40,529 nucleotides of DNA from Conidiobolus incongruus B7586 (lineage: Eukaryota > Entomophthoromycota > Entomophthoromycetes > Entomophthorales > Conidiobolaceae). Below are positions 22,901 to 36,592 of the stretch, in pieces. The DNA is taken from contig JNEM01008406.1 of NCBI GenBank assembly GCA_000697335.1, forward strand, positions 1 through 40,529. The letters run 5' to 3'. The position numbers and the translations under genes were made by a program. Within the stretch, counting starts at the first letter, position 1. Each line of letters opens with the position of its first letter. The notes under the pieces are model-generated. The model ran no database searches. It was not told where the DNA came from and worked only from the letters and a program-made list of their open reading frames with translations.

Positions 22901-25073
22901 AATTAGATCTTATAAGTATTCTGTTGAATTAATTTTAAGTTTTAATACATATTAAGTATTTCAAATTTTAAAATTATACACTTAATATTATTCTATTAAA
23001 ATACCTTTTTAATGAATATTAAAATGATAAATAATTTAAATTAAATGAAATTTACTAAATTATTTATTAATAATTATAATTTTTAAACATTAAATAAAGG
23101 GTTCTTTTAGATTTTAATATTCATAAATATTCTTTAAACTATTGTAAAATATCTTTTTATATAATTTAATTTATTGATTCTTAATGAATATTGCAATATA
23201 TGATATATTATATAACTTATAATTGATATTTTAATTATGACAAAATACTCGATATAATATAAATTTTTACTTATTAATTTGAATAATTAATTAAAAATTC
23301 TTTGTATATTTAGGTTATTATTAGACTCTTAGTACATAATTCCTTAATTAATTATTTTATTTTGTTTTATACAATTATTGTAGTGCTTACTTTTAATCTC
23401 TTTTGTAAGATGATATCAAAATACCTTAGAGATATAAATTTTTATTATGAATTAGTATTTTATCCAAAATCATAAATTCCAGATATAAATATATATTGTT
23501 GAATCTAATTAATTATTTATTAATTTTTTAATATCGTATAAATTTATGCAGGAAAAACTATATAATACTTCTAGTCTGTGGAATAACAAAGGTGCATATG
23601 AGGGTTTAAATTATTTGTGAAAATTATATAAATACAGATATTGGATAACGGTTGTTGATATGGTCATTTTTGTCCTTATTTTTCTTTACCAATTAATCAT
23701 AAGTAAACTCACTATAACTCAAATTTTGACTTAATTTTTTGGTTACTGTAATTGGAAACGATAGGTGAAATTAAAACTAAAATTATCATTGAAAATAAAA
23801 ACACAAATTATTAATAGAATAATTACACTTGAATTACATATTTATAATATATAAATTTTTCATTATGTTTTATACATTATGATTGATTTTATTGATATAT
23901 TTCAAAATCATTAATCTCTACCAAAAGAAATATAGCGTTTCTAAATTAGAATTTTTTCAACTGTCCAATCATAGGATGATAATTCAAATGTAGATAAATT
24001 TAATTGGCAGATAAAGATTGCAAAATAACAAAATGAACTAGATTATTAATTCAATTATAAATATCTATCAAGCTTATTTGCTGAATGATAAAATAAAAAT
24101 CAGTTTTTGTGTTGATTTAATAGGGTCTACTTAAAGAGTTTTAAGTTTCAAATTTAACAATGGAAATAAAACAATTTATATATAATAATATAAATTTAAT
24201 TATAGTTTAAACGGTACAAATTACATAGAATTTTATACGGAATGTTGTTATAGTTTTATCCTAGGTTCCATTTAATATTAATTTTGATTGATGATGTAAA
24301 AAAATAATTAAACTATTAATTTAATATTTTTCACCAAAAAATGAAAAACTAAATACTATTGTAATGTCTAGTGTCACTAAATAAGTATGACTTAGACATT
24401 TTTTTATTACCCAATGAGCACTTCTACATTGTTACCTGAATTTGTATGAGACTTAAGTTAATCGTGATGACAACGTCAGTTTCAGTTTGATCATCAAATA
24501 TTTTATAGCGAAATTGGATATATAATGTTCAAAATTTTAAATTTATATTTCCTTCGCTTATTATTAATTAATTCATCTATAAAAAATAATTTTATTAATT
24601 ATGAATCATAATTTACTAGAGAAATTATCTTAATCTGAATTTTAATTTAATTGATCAATATATCACATGGTTTTTATAAAAATAATAAAATTTCAAATTT
24701 GAATTGATATTAAAAAATATATTGATTCTATTTTAATAAAATATGTACATATACAAGTTAAAATTAAAATACAATTTAAAATGTATTCATTATACTGTGC
24801 TTGATTTAATACAATACTTTTATTATTTAAAGTTATTTTGAAATGCACCTATCACAGATAAATGAAGATAATAATAATAATTAATTTTAAATAATACAAA
24901 TAATATTCATTCAAAATAATAATTTTAACTTGATTAATAACAATAACTCAATGCTTTGATATTGATTTGTATTTTATCAGTTGATTTTATCCTATTAAAT
25001 TTTATGGATTAAATAGACCCTTGTGAAAAATATTTGCAACAAAATAAAACAAAAGCCACTTTGAATATATAAA
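19947..25073. other. Gene-free spacer of about 5.1 kb
   Basis: The largest gap in the window. It is uniformly AT-rich with no coding frame of normal protein composition, no tRNA-like B box, and no TG...CA-bounded repeat I could detect by eye. It contains an AAAT tetranucleotide run at 21306-21330. The left end is the promoter side of the Ras exchange-factor gene and the right end is the promoter side of the former aminopeptidase gene. Small RNAs or heavily decayed repeats cannot be excluded. Confidence 0.55.
21306..21330. repeat. (AAAT)n microsatellite
   Basis: About six tandem AATA units inside the long gene-free spacer. Confidence 0.85.
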
Positions 25074-26367
25074 ATGTATTTTTTTAACAATATAATTTGT
25101 TCATTGAGATTATTAAAAAAATTAAAAATAATAATAATAATATCAATGAATAGAATAAGGTCTAACAGTTTGATTAAACAATTAAGATACTTTAATCCTT
25201 CTAGTTTGAGCTATTACCCTAGAAAATTAAAATCTGGTTCCCTATCTAAGCACACAAATCAATTTGGAGAGTACTCTATTATCGGACCTAACCAATACTG
25301 TAGGAATGAATTACCAATTTAGACGTAGATAATATCGTGCTACAGCATATTGTCAAATTTAACTGCTTATACGTCACAATCTGCAAGTTAGAGTGAATTA
25401 ATATAATTAAATGATGACGAAGATTTGTTAAAAATTTTTAAAGTTTGTCAACTGGTTAAGAGAGTTTTACAGTTATGAGGAAGTTTATATCTGGTAATTA
25501 TCTTACTTCAATAGCAAATTTTGGTTTTTATTACTTTTATTCAATGAAGACTTTCAAAATATATAGGAAGGAGTAATTACTGAGCACATTGATCAAAAAG
25601 TGAGAGAATATATTGTTGAATAGTGTGGATAGCATTTTAAATTATCTTGGTTTCTCCAATTCTATTTGTACTATTAATAATGTGATTTGTCATAGCATCC
25701 CTGACAGGTGTTTATATTTAACAGTTATAATAATCGTCATTCAACAAATACTTTGAATTAGTCGTCCATTACATAATGGTGATATCATTAATATCGATGT
25801 GATGGTATATTAGCTTCAATATAAATAGTATTTTTTTTAATTGTGCTTAATTCAGGTGTATTACAAGGGATTCCATGGGGATACATCAGCTAATTTTCTA
25901 GTAGGTGAAGTAAATGTACTTGGTTTGGAGTTAGTTGAAGTAACTAAAATGTGTCTGAATAAAGCTATCAATATTTGTGGACCTGATATCCCCCTTAAAG
26001 AGATAGGAAACATTATAAAGTAATCTGAGCTATCAAATATTTAAAATTAACTAATTGATCATTGTATTTAAATTAATAGAAATATTGCCAGTTAATATCA
26101 TTTTAGCGTATCTGAAGTGTTAATGAGTCACGGTATTGGAAGGATGTTTCATGAATTCCACTTATCCTCCACCATGCGAATGATGAGCCAGGTACTATGA
26201 TGGAAGGAATGAGTTTCACTATTGAGCCAATCCTCTGCCAAGGTACCAGTCTTGGGATGAAATGGGATGATAATTAAACCATCATCACCAAAAATGGTGA
26301 TAAATCTGTTCAATTTGAGCATACTGTAATAGTCACTTCTGATGGTGTTGAGATCTTGACAAAATAA
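25074..26367 (+). pseudogene. Methionine aminopeptidase type 1, mitochondrial-like, recently decayed
   Basis: The enzyme would remove the initiator Met. A Lys/Arg/Ser-rich leader (to about 25250) could be a mitochondrial presequence. Next comes QFGEYSIIGP, which recalls the segment before the catalytic domain in organellar MetAP1. Recognisable in order are EGVITEHIDQKVREYIVE, VICHSIPD, NGDIINIDVMVYYKGFHGDTSA, GPDIPLKEIGNIIK, SHGIGRMFHE, GMSFTIEPIL and QFEHTVIVTSDGVEIL, ending at 26365-26367. The five metal ligands are all present in these pieces: two Asp, His, two Glu. Splice sites for introns at about 25495-25564, 25707-25764, 25804-25855 and 26019-26079 still look usable. Several in-frame stops (about 25476, 25620, 25629 and 26093) and at least two frame shifts break the reading frame. 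An active alternative isoform seems unlikely. Confidence 0.85.
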
Positions 26368-27432
26368 ATGCCAAAATTCATTAAAATTCCAAAATTGTCA
26401 TAATTTTGATCAGTAATTTATAGTTCGTTTTTCGTTAAGACATATTATTTTCCAGATTATAAATTTGCTCTTAAAATAAATTATGCATTAATTCAATATC
26501 AACTAAAATTGATAATAATAATAATAATAATGAGTTAATGAATCGAGCGGATAACAGTATATTGAACAGAATATTATGAAATAATTTGTTATCTATTATA
26601 TATTTATCTATCAGGTTTAATGAAAAAGCGTAATACGAATATTGGTACTGAAAATTTTTAAATTCTCCAGTAAGTTACCAAAATTGGGAGTATAATTAAT
26701 ATAATTTTAAATATATATATATATATATATATTCCTTGAATTTTTTTTAACACATATATGCTGTTTATTTATCATGAAGTATATCAAAATATATCTTTCA
26801 ACATCATAATGGACCTATTTCAAGTCTTGGATATATTGTAAGGATAATAAGTAAAACAATAAAATGATTCTATTAGTTAATTTACACATGTCATAATTTA
26901 AACAAAATTTATTCTCCAATATTAATTAAATATAGTCTATTCAAAATATAAATACTAATTTTATATCCATTTTTCGAAACGGTGGGAAATTTTTGACATA
27001 AAATTTAATCAATTAAGTATTAAAATTATATTTTAGAATATATATATATAATTTTCTGTAATAAAAATTCTCTAATATGTGATATTTATTATTATATATT
27101 TGAAAAACTTGTAATTTAATGAATTAACATAAATTTTACAAAGAAATTCATTTTAATTTAATCAGAAGGATATTTTTTCAAAATGTTTCAGTCAAGTTTT
27201 AATTCAAATAAATTTCAATAAATTTGTATAAATTGAGATAGTTTGAATAAATAGTCGTGAGAATTGTCGACATCACCCTTTATATTTATTCAAACTTAGA
27301 TTTATTCGCTCAATTGTATATAAATATATTGATTCCCCTTTTGTAATTCCATTTATTAAATAATTTAGCCAAAATTTTAATTAAAAATTATTCAACTTTT
27401 GTATTAAATTTTAAATATCATAAATTAGCAAA
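26368..27432. other. Spacer upstream of the tomosyn-like gene
   Basis: AT-rich spacer with short TAA runs near 26512-26530 and a TA run at 26711-26732. No gene is seen. The right end should hold the promoter of the next gene. Confidence 0.55.
26711..26732. repeat. (AT)n microsatellite
   Basis: Eleven AT units in an intergenic spacer. Confidence 0.9.
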
Positions 27433-30400
27433 ATGGAAAATGGAGTTCATAAACCTACATCAGATCTTAAACCACAGTCGCAGACTGGTAACCTTGTCAC
27501 AGAACCTCAAAGGACAACTCCTAATTTGGCAACATCGTTGAAATTCGTCTCCATCATGAAATCAAGATTAGCTAATAATAGAGATAATAAAGAAAAAGAA
27601 TTGGAAGAAGAGAGAGGTGCGATCCAGGTCCTTCCAGAGTGGTCAGGAATGTGTGAAGTAACTACCTTAATATTTCAACTATATTTATTTATATTTATTA
27701 AATTTAATAATTTAGCTTAATCATTTAGGGTTTCCAGGGACTATACAATGTGTTGCATTCGACCCTGTACAAAGTTTATTAGCTTTAGGTAATTTTCGAG
27801 CACATAATTAAATATTAATATAAAAAATACTCAATTTATTCAAGGTACTTCAACTGGTCAATTAATTATTCTTGGTCAACAGGGACTTACTGTGCGTTTT
27901 CAAATATTTCAACATGCCCATTTTCAAAAAATCCTATTCTTATCCCACCTTCCATTAATTATCACATTAAACAGTGTGAACACAATCCATATGATTGATT
28001 TAGCCAATTTAACTTGCAATCAAATTTACCGCTCCCCTCAGACGATTAATACGATATCCAGTTATCCACACTCGAAGTGGATATTCTTAGGATTTGAAGA
28101 TGGTCGAATTGTATTACTTGATATCATTTATGGTTGGGTATCCAATTTCTTATTACCAACAATTAACTGTCCAGTAATTAAAATACTACCACATCCCACC
28201 AATTTCCATCAAGTTTTAGCTGGATACATTGATGGTAGCGTAGTGTTATATGATTTAAAACAGTCCAGACCACTAAAAAAATTTGACTTTAACCAAAACC
28301 CAAATATCGAAACTAAACTTCATTTATCTGCATTAAGCTGGAATCCCAATACCGAAGAATTTGTCTGTGGGTTTGACAATGGTTGGTTAGTTTTCTGGAA
28401 ATGTGATTCAGATGAACCTATTGCCATTCGCACTATTAATGATTCCATTCTGGATATTGGCCTTGAAATGGCTTTACCAGATTCTTATGAAAGAATTTTT
28501 GATATAAAATGGTGTAATTATTCAAATGACTCTAGCATCACCACTTTATTAGTGGCAGGAGGAGATGTTATTGATGGTGATCACAGTGTACGACGATTAG
28601 ATTTTAAACTTAGTGACTATACTAATGTGCAAGATGAGGTGTTATTCAATATTCCTAGCACACCAATCGAGATCACTGTTTTCCCTAAGGATACTCCCTG
28701 GTATGGTGGGTGCAAAGACCCTCAAGTCGTCACTATTCTCTGCAATCAAGGTGAATTGAAGGGATTCTCTATGGATGCTACTGAATTGGAACTCCCATAT
28801 ATTTTGGAGACAAGATCTGTTAATGCACAACCTTTCCATTATGTGTTTGACTGTTCCCCACCCATCTTTGAAACATTGACAGATTTTGAAAGACTTAAAG
28901 TCCAACCACGTCTAGAGCTCAATGGTGGCATTGTCCAACCCCCAGCCACATTTACCAACATGGAAATCTTGGTAGCATTAGATCCCAATACATCTATCCT
29001 TCGATTCTACGACTCTTCACGCTACCATCGCATTAGCAATTTACATTACCTCAAACTTAATCCAAACCAATTTCCCAGCTTTAGGAACTTTGGAGAATTG
29101 AAGCTTATGGGAATGGATGTTGAAACTGGATACATATGGCTCGGGATGGAAAATGGCGCTCTTCTGATCTATGAATTCTGTGCTCATGTCAAATGTAAAA
29201 GACATTCACCTCATCCAAGTCGCTATGAAATCGAGCATGATCACGTTGAAATTCCAAATAACCAACCTAGTCAAACTTCTGCTCCTCCTGGAAATCAATT
29301 CCTTTCTGTTAATGACGGTCCTATCAAACTAAAAAGATCTCAGTCTATTAGCTCGATTCACAGTCAAACACAGATTCAGTCCAATTTTCAATCGGTTGTT
29401 GTTGACTTGAATAACAACAATAGATTTAGACTTGATTGGTATAAGGAAAAAATACAAGATGATGTCAAGCCTTATCCATACTGCTCGATCCTAGGTCTTG
29501 AAGACACTCCCAATTTACTCCAAGTTCACCATTCTATATTAATTGCAAGTGATCAATGTGGTAATTTGGTTATTTTCAATCTGAGAACTCGACACTTCCT
29601 CTATCCCTATACCCCGCTCACATCTACTAATGACCCTAAGCCCAATATTGAAAAAAATCTCAATCTCAATCATTTTAATCAATCTAACGACTATGTAACT
29701 AGTTGTTATGTTCCCCAACAAGAACCACTTAAATATATCCTAATTGGTACCAAGAACGGTCATTTATTCCGCTATAACTTTGAATTGACCATCACTGGTT
29801 TAGAGTTAACAAAAGGTAACTATTTTTATTGATTATGTATAAATATTAAATAACTTAAAAATTTAGTTGAATGTGTTTATTCAACAAAGTCATCTGAAGC
29901 AATCACTTTTGTGGATATCTTCCCTTATCAAATGTCTCCCGATGAAATATCAGCTACTTCAAAAACCTCAAGTACCCCAGGTGCCCTAATAGATAAGCTA
30001 ATTACACTTACGAAATCCAACACCTCAGATTCAGGATCAAATGGAATGCCTAGTTTATCTCCAACTGAAAAACTAAAACAGATGGACAAATCATGGACTA
30101 GCTTAGTCAAACAAATGAGCAAAAAAAAACTTAAAAAGGAAAAATCAAAAGAATGTGATCTCAATGATGATTTTGCATCTAAGCCAATGGCTAAATTAAG
30201 CTTAGATAGCGTTCCAGAGTCTGGAGAAACTGACGATTTCGATCCAACTACGCCTACATCAGATGAAAATTCTAAAAATTCACCAGATAGCGAACCAAAA
30301 ACACCAACAACACCGACTGAGCGGAATGAACAAAGTACTAATGATCAAAAGGTTGAACTATCTGCTAAGAATGAAAATTCAGATACCAATATAAATCCTA

Positions 30401-31373
30401 TTACCAATTCTACTCCATTCGAAACTCCAAGACGTTTATCCCTCGCATCTCAGACTGATCCCACTATTAAGGAATTGTTGATAATAGGATCTGAAGCATC
30501 ACTTAATGTAGTTAGATTTGATAACTTTGTATCTATAGTCAACGATGGTATCAATATGAGCTCAGAATTTGGTAAACTTATTAAATGTAAACTCATATAT
30601 CAAGACGAACAGCCTATCCTTATTTGTGTGAGCGATACAGGTATTGTTTATCTATATCAATTACCTGATCTATTGGTTGTGCTCAGAAGTAAAATTATTG
30701 ACTGGAATCCAACTTTGTAATAGTTTATTCAGATTTTCTACTTTCAATCTATTAACTTTATTTTGTTTAGATCACACAGTCTTGAAATATCCAATCAGGG
30801 TAAGATTTTCTATAGGGGAAATCCAAGTGAGGCCAAAATCAATGCATTATTTTTCAATGAAGAGACAGAAGCCCTTTCAAGAAACCTTCTTGGTCAACTC
30901 TATAACCCTCGTAGGACATGTCCAGATCTTCCAACTGCTAATAAAAGTTGGTGGAGTAGCTTTAATAAAATTCGTCAAGATACAATTTTTGCTTTGTGTA
31001 AGTAAATATATATTAGATTAAGTTAAAGCTAACTAATTTACATATTTTAGTTGATCAAGACCGTCCTGATAACCTTCGTCCTATTGACAGATCTCAAAAC
31101 TCCAACTCACTGAATTCACTAGCAACTAACCGTCTCCGCGTTCACTCTCCCCATTTTTCTACTCATTCACCTGCTGGCTCATCTGGTAATGCCCCTAAAT
31201 CGGGACTAGGTCAAGTATTTTCCCAGAACAGAGATAAATTAAGAGAAAGGTACGAAGAGTTAGAAAGATTGGACGACAAGACGAGACAGACTGCTGATGC
31301 GGCCCAAGGATTCCTCGAAGCCGTCAAAGAATATACTGAGAAACAAAATAATAAGAAATGGTATCAATGGTAA
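27433..31373 (+). CDS. Tomosyn/Lgl-family WD40 protein with C-terminal SNARE motif
   Basis: Regulator of exocytosis that binds plasma-membrane syntaxin-type SNAREs. Six exons join in frame: 27433-27652, 27729-27788, 27845-29815, 29867-30716, 30771-30997 and 31051-31373, giving 1216 residues, normal for tomosyn. Exon 2 and the start of exon 3 give the family-defining first WD repeat (AFDPVQSLLALG, then TSTGQLIILG). Further WD-like repeats fill the long exon 3 (GFEDGRIVLLDI, GYIDGSVVLYDL, WLGMENGALLIYE). A Ser/Thr/Lys-rich insert follows (about 29930-30470). The last 55 residues form an R-SNARE-like coiled coil (RERYEELERLDDKTRQTADA) with no membrane anchor. The exon 1 donor is ambiguous: GTGAAG at 27653 keeps frame, whereas the stronger-looking GTAACT at 27659 does not. 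Yeast Sro7 lacks such a SNARE motif, so tomosyn is the closer match. Confidence 0.9.
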
Positions 31374-31960
31374 ATGATCACCTAAACGTTAATTTATAAA
31401 ATTATGCTATTAGCTATTAAAATATTTATATAATAAACTTATATTTACTCCAATTTCTCTGATTTGCTTAGTCATTTTTTAAACAATATATTCTCTAAGA
31501 TGTATATTTTTATATTCAAAAAGTTATACATATTTATACTTAAGCTAATTTGCAATGATTATTGTTCAATTAAATTTTTATTGGTTAATCAAATATAAAC
31601 TAGATCTATTAAAAATTTTATTCTAACTATATTACTTTAAAATTTTTTAGATTTGTAACAATATAATGGTAGTTCTTGGTATATAATAGATATTAATTGT
31701 AAAACACACTATATACAATAATGATAATAATAATAATCATAATAATAATTTTTGAATTTTATTTCATAATCCCATAAATCCAAATAACTAAACACTAACT
31801 TCAAACAACTTAAATTCAGGGAATAAATTGGTGATTTTATAAATTTGATAATCAATCATATCTTATTCAAAGAAATATTATATTTCGATTGATCAAGTTA
31901 TAGAATAAAATTATATATATTACATAAATTATTTGATTCAGTTGAATTTTAATAAACAGT
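31374..31960. other. Spacer between tomosyn-like gene and RPAP1
   Basis: AT-rich with short ATA repeats near 31720-31750. It holds the 3' flank of one gene and the promoter side of the next. No gene is seen. Confidence 0.55.
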
Positions 31961-34900
31961 ATGGATCCATATGATGACCTTGATGACCCTGAATTTATTC
32001 ATCCAGCTTTAAGAGGCCGTTTAAATTCAAATTTAACGAGTGAGCTACCTTCAGGGCCATCTGCCAAAGTTATTCGCGTTAATCAATCAAACGACTCTCC
32101 ATTTGGTGATGAAGAACCTATGCCTACATTAGAATCCATACCATCCAATATAAACGAAACAGATAATAATGTAATTAAATCATCTGACAGTTTGGAAAAA
32201 GATAAAATCGATTTAGATGTGAAACTCCCTGCATTTGATTCAAATTTTCATGGTAATCATCCTTCTTCAAAACCTAAAAAACTATCGCTTTTTGCTCAGA
32301 AAAGATTACAAAAACAGAAAGAATCTGCCAGTAACATTAATACATCTCAAAATAGTACAAGCTTAGAAGCTAAACCCATAATTGGTGAAGTTATTGATCA
32401 TTTACCATCTTCAACAGAAGTCGAAAATCCTATTATTGTCCAACCAAGAGGTTTCCCACAGGTTACCAGAGATTTCATATCTCCCAGTAGCACTGAAAAA
32501 TTCAATTTCAGAACTGGTCCCAGTCAAACAATGCAATATAGCAATGATATCGATGATCTCATGAAGCAGAATATTAGTCAGGAAAATGACCAGAGATTGG
32601 CCTCGATGACTCCTGAAGACATCCAACAACAACTCAATGTGCTATTATCAGGTGTAAGACCTGAAACTCTCAAAGTTTTAGAAAGAATGCGAGGTAAAAG
32701 TGATACAAGTAAACCAAACGAAAAATCTCAAAACACTACTCAAAAGGTAACTATATTATTTTTCCTTCCAAGATGATTTTATTTATAATGCTTAAGGAAA
32801 CTGAAAATTACAAAAGAGTCACATTTAACATTCCAAACGACCCAATTAAACGCGAACACCAAGATGCTGACTATCTTAAATATTTTCAAGGAGTTCCCAT
32901 TGAACATGATAAACTCGAATGGATGAAAAATTTGCAAAATGATAACAAATCTGAACTAGATATTATTCAAGATACTCGTTTTAATCTCCAAGGAGTACCC
33001 ATTGTTAATTCGAAACTCACGGATGATTCTTATTTAAGTGGTCTTCATCATCATGGTGAACAATCTCATTTACCAGGCTATACCATCAAAGAGCTATTAA
33101 CACTGTCAAGGTCCACTAATTTATCTCAAAGCTGTCTTGCCCTTGATATTTTAAGCAAGGTTGTTTACAACTGTCAAAAAGGGAACTATAAAACATGGGA
33201 ACAGACTCGGTCATTAATAATGAATGATGGCGTATGTTTATTTATGAGAGGAACCTTGGGAATGGGTAATCGTAGTTCGACAACATTTGCCATAAAAGGA
33301 ATTGCAGAATCTATTGTTAATCTCGATTTGATGCAACTTGAAGACCAACTCTTCCAGTATGGCAACACTAAACTTTTATTTACTTCTCAGTTTGGCTCTG
33401 GTGGATATTCTGACACTCAAAATCAAATTAATACTATCAAAAATGATCCAGAATCTGATATTAATGAATTAGGACAATTAGATACAACTGTCTTTTTATT
33501 AAGTATTGATATTTTAGGTAGTATTTGTCACATGTTAAAGGAGTTTGCTTTGCCTAAAAATAGTCTCGACCACATTCTTTTAATTCTCAACAGCATCAGC
33601 GTTCACTCTAAATCTGCAGCCAAGGAAATCTGGGACACTAAGGGTTTAATAAGTGCAATCAAGAAGCGATTCCTCACCAATCCATCTATCTTTTTCAAGC
33701 CGGTTAAAGAGGATGAGGAACTTGATGACTTTGATATGGTTGATCCCTATAATTATGAATTACCTCCAAACTTTTTGGCCTTCCGACTTATCAAATTATT
33801 GGCACTCGTTGATGATGATATCGCTCAAGAAATCTTTTCAAATGAATTCATTCCCTCTTTGTCCCCTCCTCCATCTTCTAATGACGATCGTTTAGAATCA
33901 TATTTCAGAGTTGTGAATGAAATCATTGGTTTATGGAAAGAATTCGTTGGTAATAATCAAGTTCAACTTTGGTCACAATTCAGAAGCGAAGGTTTACCTA
34001 ATGTCAGACGATTTTTTGGATTGAATCGAAGTGAAATAATTCATAAATTAACCAGCCGAAATGGCATGAAAATGGGCAATCTTGCCAATGCTGTAAGCAA
34101 TATGTTCAACTTGCTCAATCTTATTATCAATCACTCCAACCAAGAATGGGAAGACGTTACCAAGAGTAATTCTAGCATTTCCGATTTCTTTGATCTTGGA
34201 TTGCATTTGTATCTTGAAATTATGAAGAAACCAGATAATGAATACGGATTATTACTCTCCAATGTGCTTCAATTTTTAAATAGCTACACCCAAACGTTCT
34301 CTGTTCAAAGTCATATTAATTATGGGTTATTGACAGAGTTTTTAACCAGTAATTTCGCCAAAATTCAATCTCAGCTCACTTTACTTTCTGCTCAAGTGAA
34401 CGAATATAATAGCATTACCAAATTGAATGGATGGACCAATTTGAAATCAAGACAGCTAGGACCTTATATTTTACCACCAGACATGAGCGAAATACTCGAA
34501 TTGACAAGCAATTTATTCTTTAATGAATTGTCAATTTTCACACAATTGATTAGCATATTATCAAGAACATCTGTGTCAAGCTTTAACGATAATCTTATCA
34601 ATATCATCAATACTATTGTTCTGAAGTTGATCAACTTACCATATTCCTATTTCAAATGTCTAAACAATCATATTAATCCATTGTTTGATTTCTTATCTTC
34701 TTGGATTTTCCTTTTCTTTGATAGAGTAAATCCTAAATTGACTTCTGATCAGCTTTCAACTGCTTATCTTGCACTTGTTAAATCTCTCAATATTCCAGCT
34801 GCTGAATGGATGAAGAACTTAGGAAAGCACTCTCAAATACTATTCAACAAAACAATTGTGGAAAAGATTTTAGATTTTGGAGATAAAGATCATTTGGTAG

Positions 34901-35625
34901 AATTGACTGGAGTTCTTACTGTATTATATTCTAATATTGAGCTTCAACCATCTTATTATAATTGGATATTTACTCCAATGCTAACTCTTTGGAACCTTAA
35001 TCCCAGTAATCACAACCAGTTAGACAATTTTGAAGATTTATTCAACAATGAAGATATCGTTAAATCGATGGGAATGATCTTCAGCTATTATCTTCAAATC
35101 AAAGCCCTAGATCACAAATTAGGCACCAATTTGATCAGTTCACATCTCGATTATATCTCCATGATGCAATACGTTGCACTCTTAAAATTATCTCCAGATT
35201 TGAATATTTTGAACCCATTATTCTTGGAACCAATTCAACAAATCCTCAATTTCCCTCTAGCTAACCCCATACCTTACAATGAACAGGACTTTAAGTTGAA
35301 ACCTTCAGAGATTTATCGTGGCTTCATCGACATCTACAAAGAATTAAGTTATAAGAACGAAATATTAGCCCATCTCCTCATCATTCCACTTCATCCCAAA
35401 CTTCGATTCGATCGCATTATCGAACTGTTCTGGTCTCAAGTCAACGAAGAAGTCGAATTTTTCCCATGGCACATGACCTGTGCACCCCGTCTCTTGGACC
35501 AATGGGATGATTACTGCCAAATTGACCCGAGCATGGAGAATTCCATTGTTAAAAATGCCAAATTGAAATTAGTACACAAATTTGACAATTTGAATGAGAA
35601 CTGGGTTAAATTTGCTAAACTTTAA
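31961..35625 (+). CDS. RPAP1: RNA polymerase II-associated protein 1 (RPAP1/Rba50)
   Basis: Factor that helps assemble RNA polymerase II subunits in the cytoplasm before nuclear import. Two exons, 31961-32746 and 32797-35625, are separated by a 50-nt intron (GTAACT...TTAAG) and give 1204 residues. The RPAP1_N domain is at about 205-245 (LASMTPEDIQQQLNVLLSG, RPETLKVLERMRG). The RPAP1_C domain begins just after the intron (RVTFNIPNDP) and contains the hallmark LHHHGEQ...PGYTIKELLTLSRS (about 340-370). The remaining 830 residues are helical repeats without clear motifs, as in other RPAP1 proteins, and end in the conserved EFFPWHMT...LLDQWDDYCQ region. The N-terminal 200 residues are acidic and disordered. 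The second exon is open back to 32773, before the acceptor, but the intron is needed to join the two domains. Confidence 0.95.
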
Positions 35626-36592
35626 AATATTATTTGTATAATTTATTTGCGTTATTAAAATATTTACCTATATTTATTGTTTATATATATATATATATAT
35701 CTATTTTATTGGCAATCATATATATTTTCGTCACTTTAAATTATATTTATGACTAAATTTAATATTAAAATATTTAAAACAGAATTTATGTTATTGATAT
35801 AAGTATTAGCTGGTTATAATCTATATTCTGCTTGCTAACAATAAAAATATCAAGTACAAGAAAATTAAATTCATTAATTATAATACTAAACTTAAAAATA
35901 ATTTATTATCGCATAAAATTATAATTTTTGTTATTGTTAGTTTGGATATTAATTACATGATATCTTATTAAAGTAGTAAATTCCACTAAAAATTTATTGA
36001 ATTTTTCATATGATAATACTAGTTAGATGATTTAATACCAAATTCTTTAACTTGGATTTATATAATATCCAAGTCAATAAATAAATTTTTAACAAAGTAT
36101 ATGCGGTCAATTCAATAAAATTTAATACAAGTATTGGTGTTTTGTTAATGGATCATTATGTATATCACGCTGGTCATATTCTTAGATAAAAATATAAGTT
36201 AACCCATTTTTTATTAGATTTTTCCAATATAATTTTATAATCAACTTAAAAGAATGTTGAATTATAAAAATATACATCATTTGGGCAAAATAATTTTATT
36301 AAAATGTAAGATCCATACTATTTACCTCATCGTTTACTTACACACACAATTTTGGGTATTAAAATTATTATTTGTACTACTTAACCAATTCTGTTGATTG
36401 AAGCGGATTTGATAAAACTCAGTATGATACAATGCCTTGAAAACAAAATTAATTCCATTAAAGGAAGCACTACAAAAAACAGGTGAATTGCATCAGTCCC
36501 ATAACATCAGTAGCAGTTGTATTGATATTAAATGATGATCAATTTTTGTTACAGATTCAATAAGCAGTTTATCACTTATAATTATAATCAAA
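35626..36592. other. Spacer between RPAP1 and ADE13
   Basis: AT-rich, with a TA run near 35683-35700. No gene is seen. The stretch 36340-36560 is somewhat richer in G+C and probably holds the ADE13 promoter. I see no TGACTC Bas1/Gcn4-type site close to the ATG. Confidence 0.55.
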
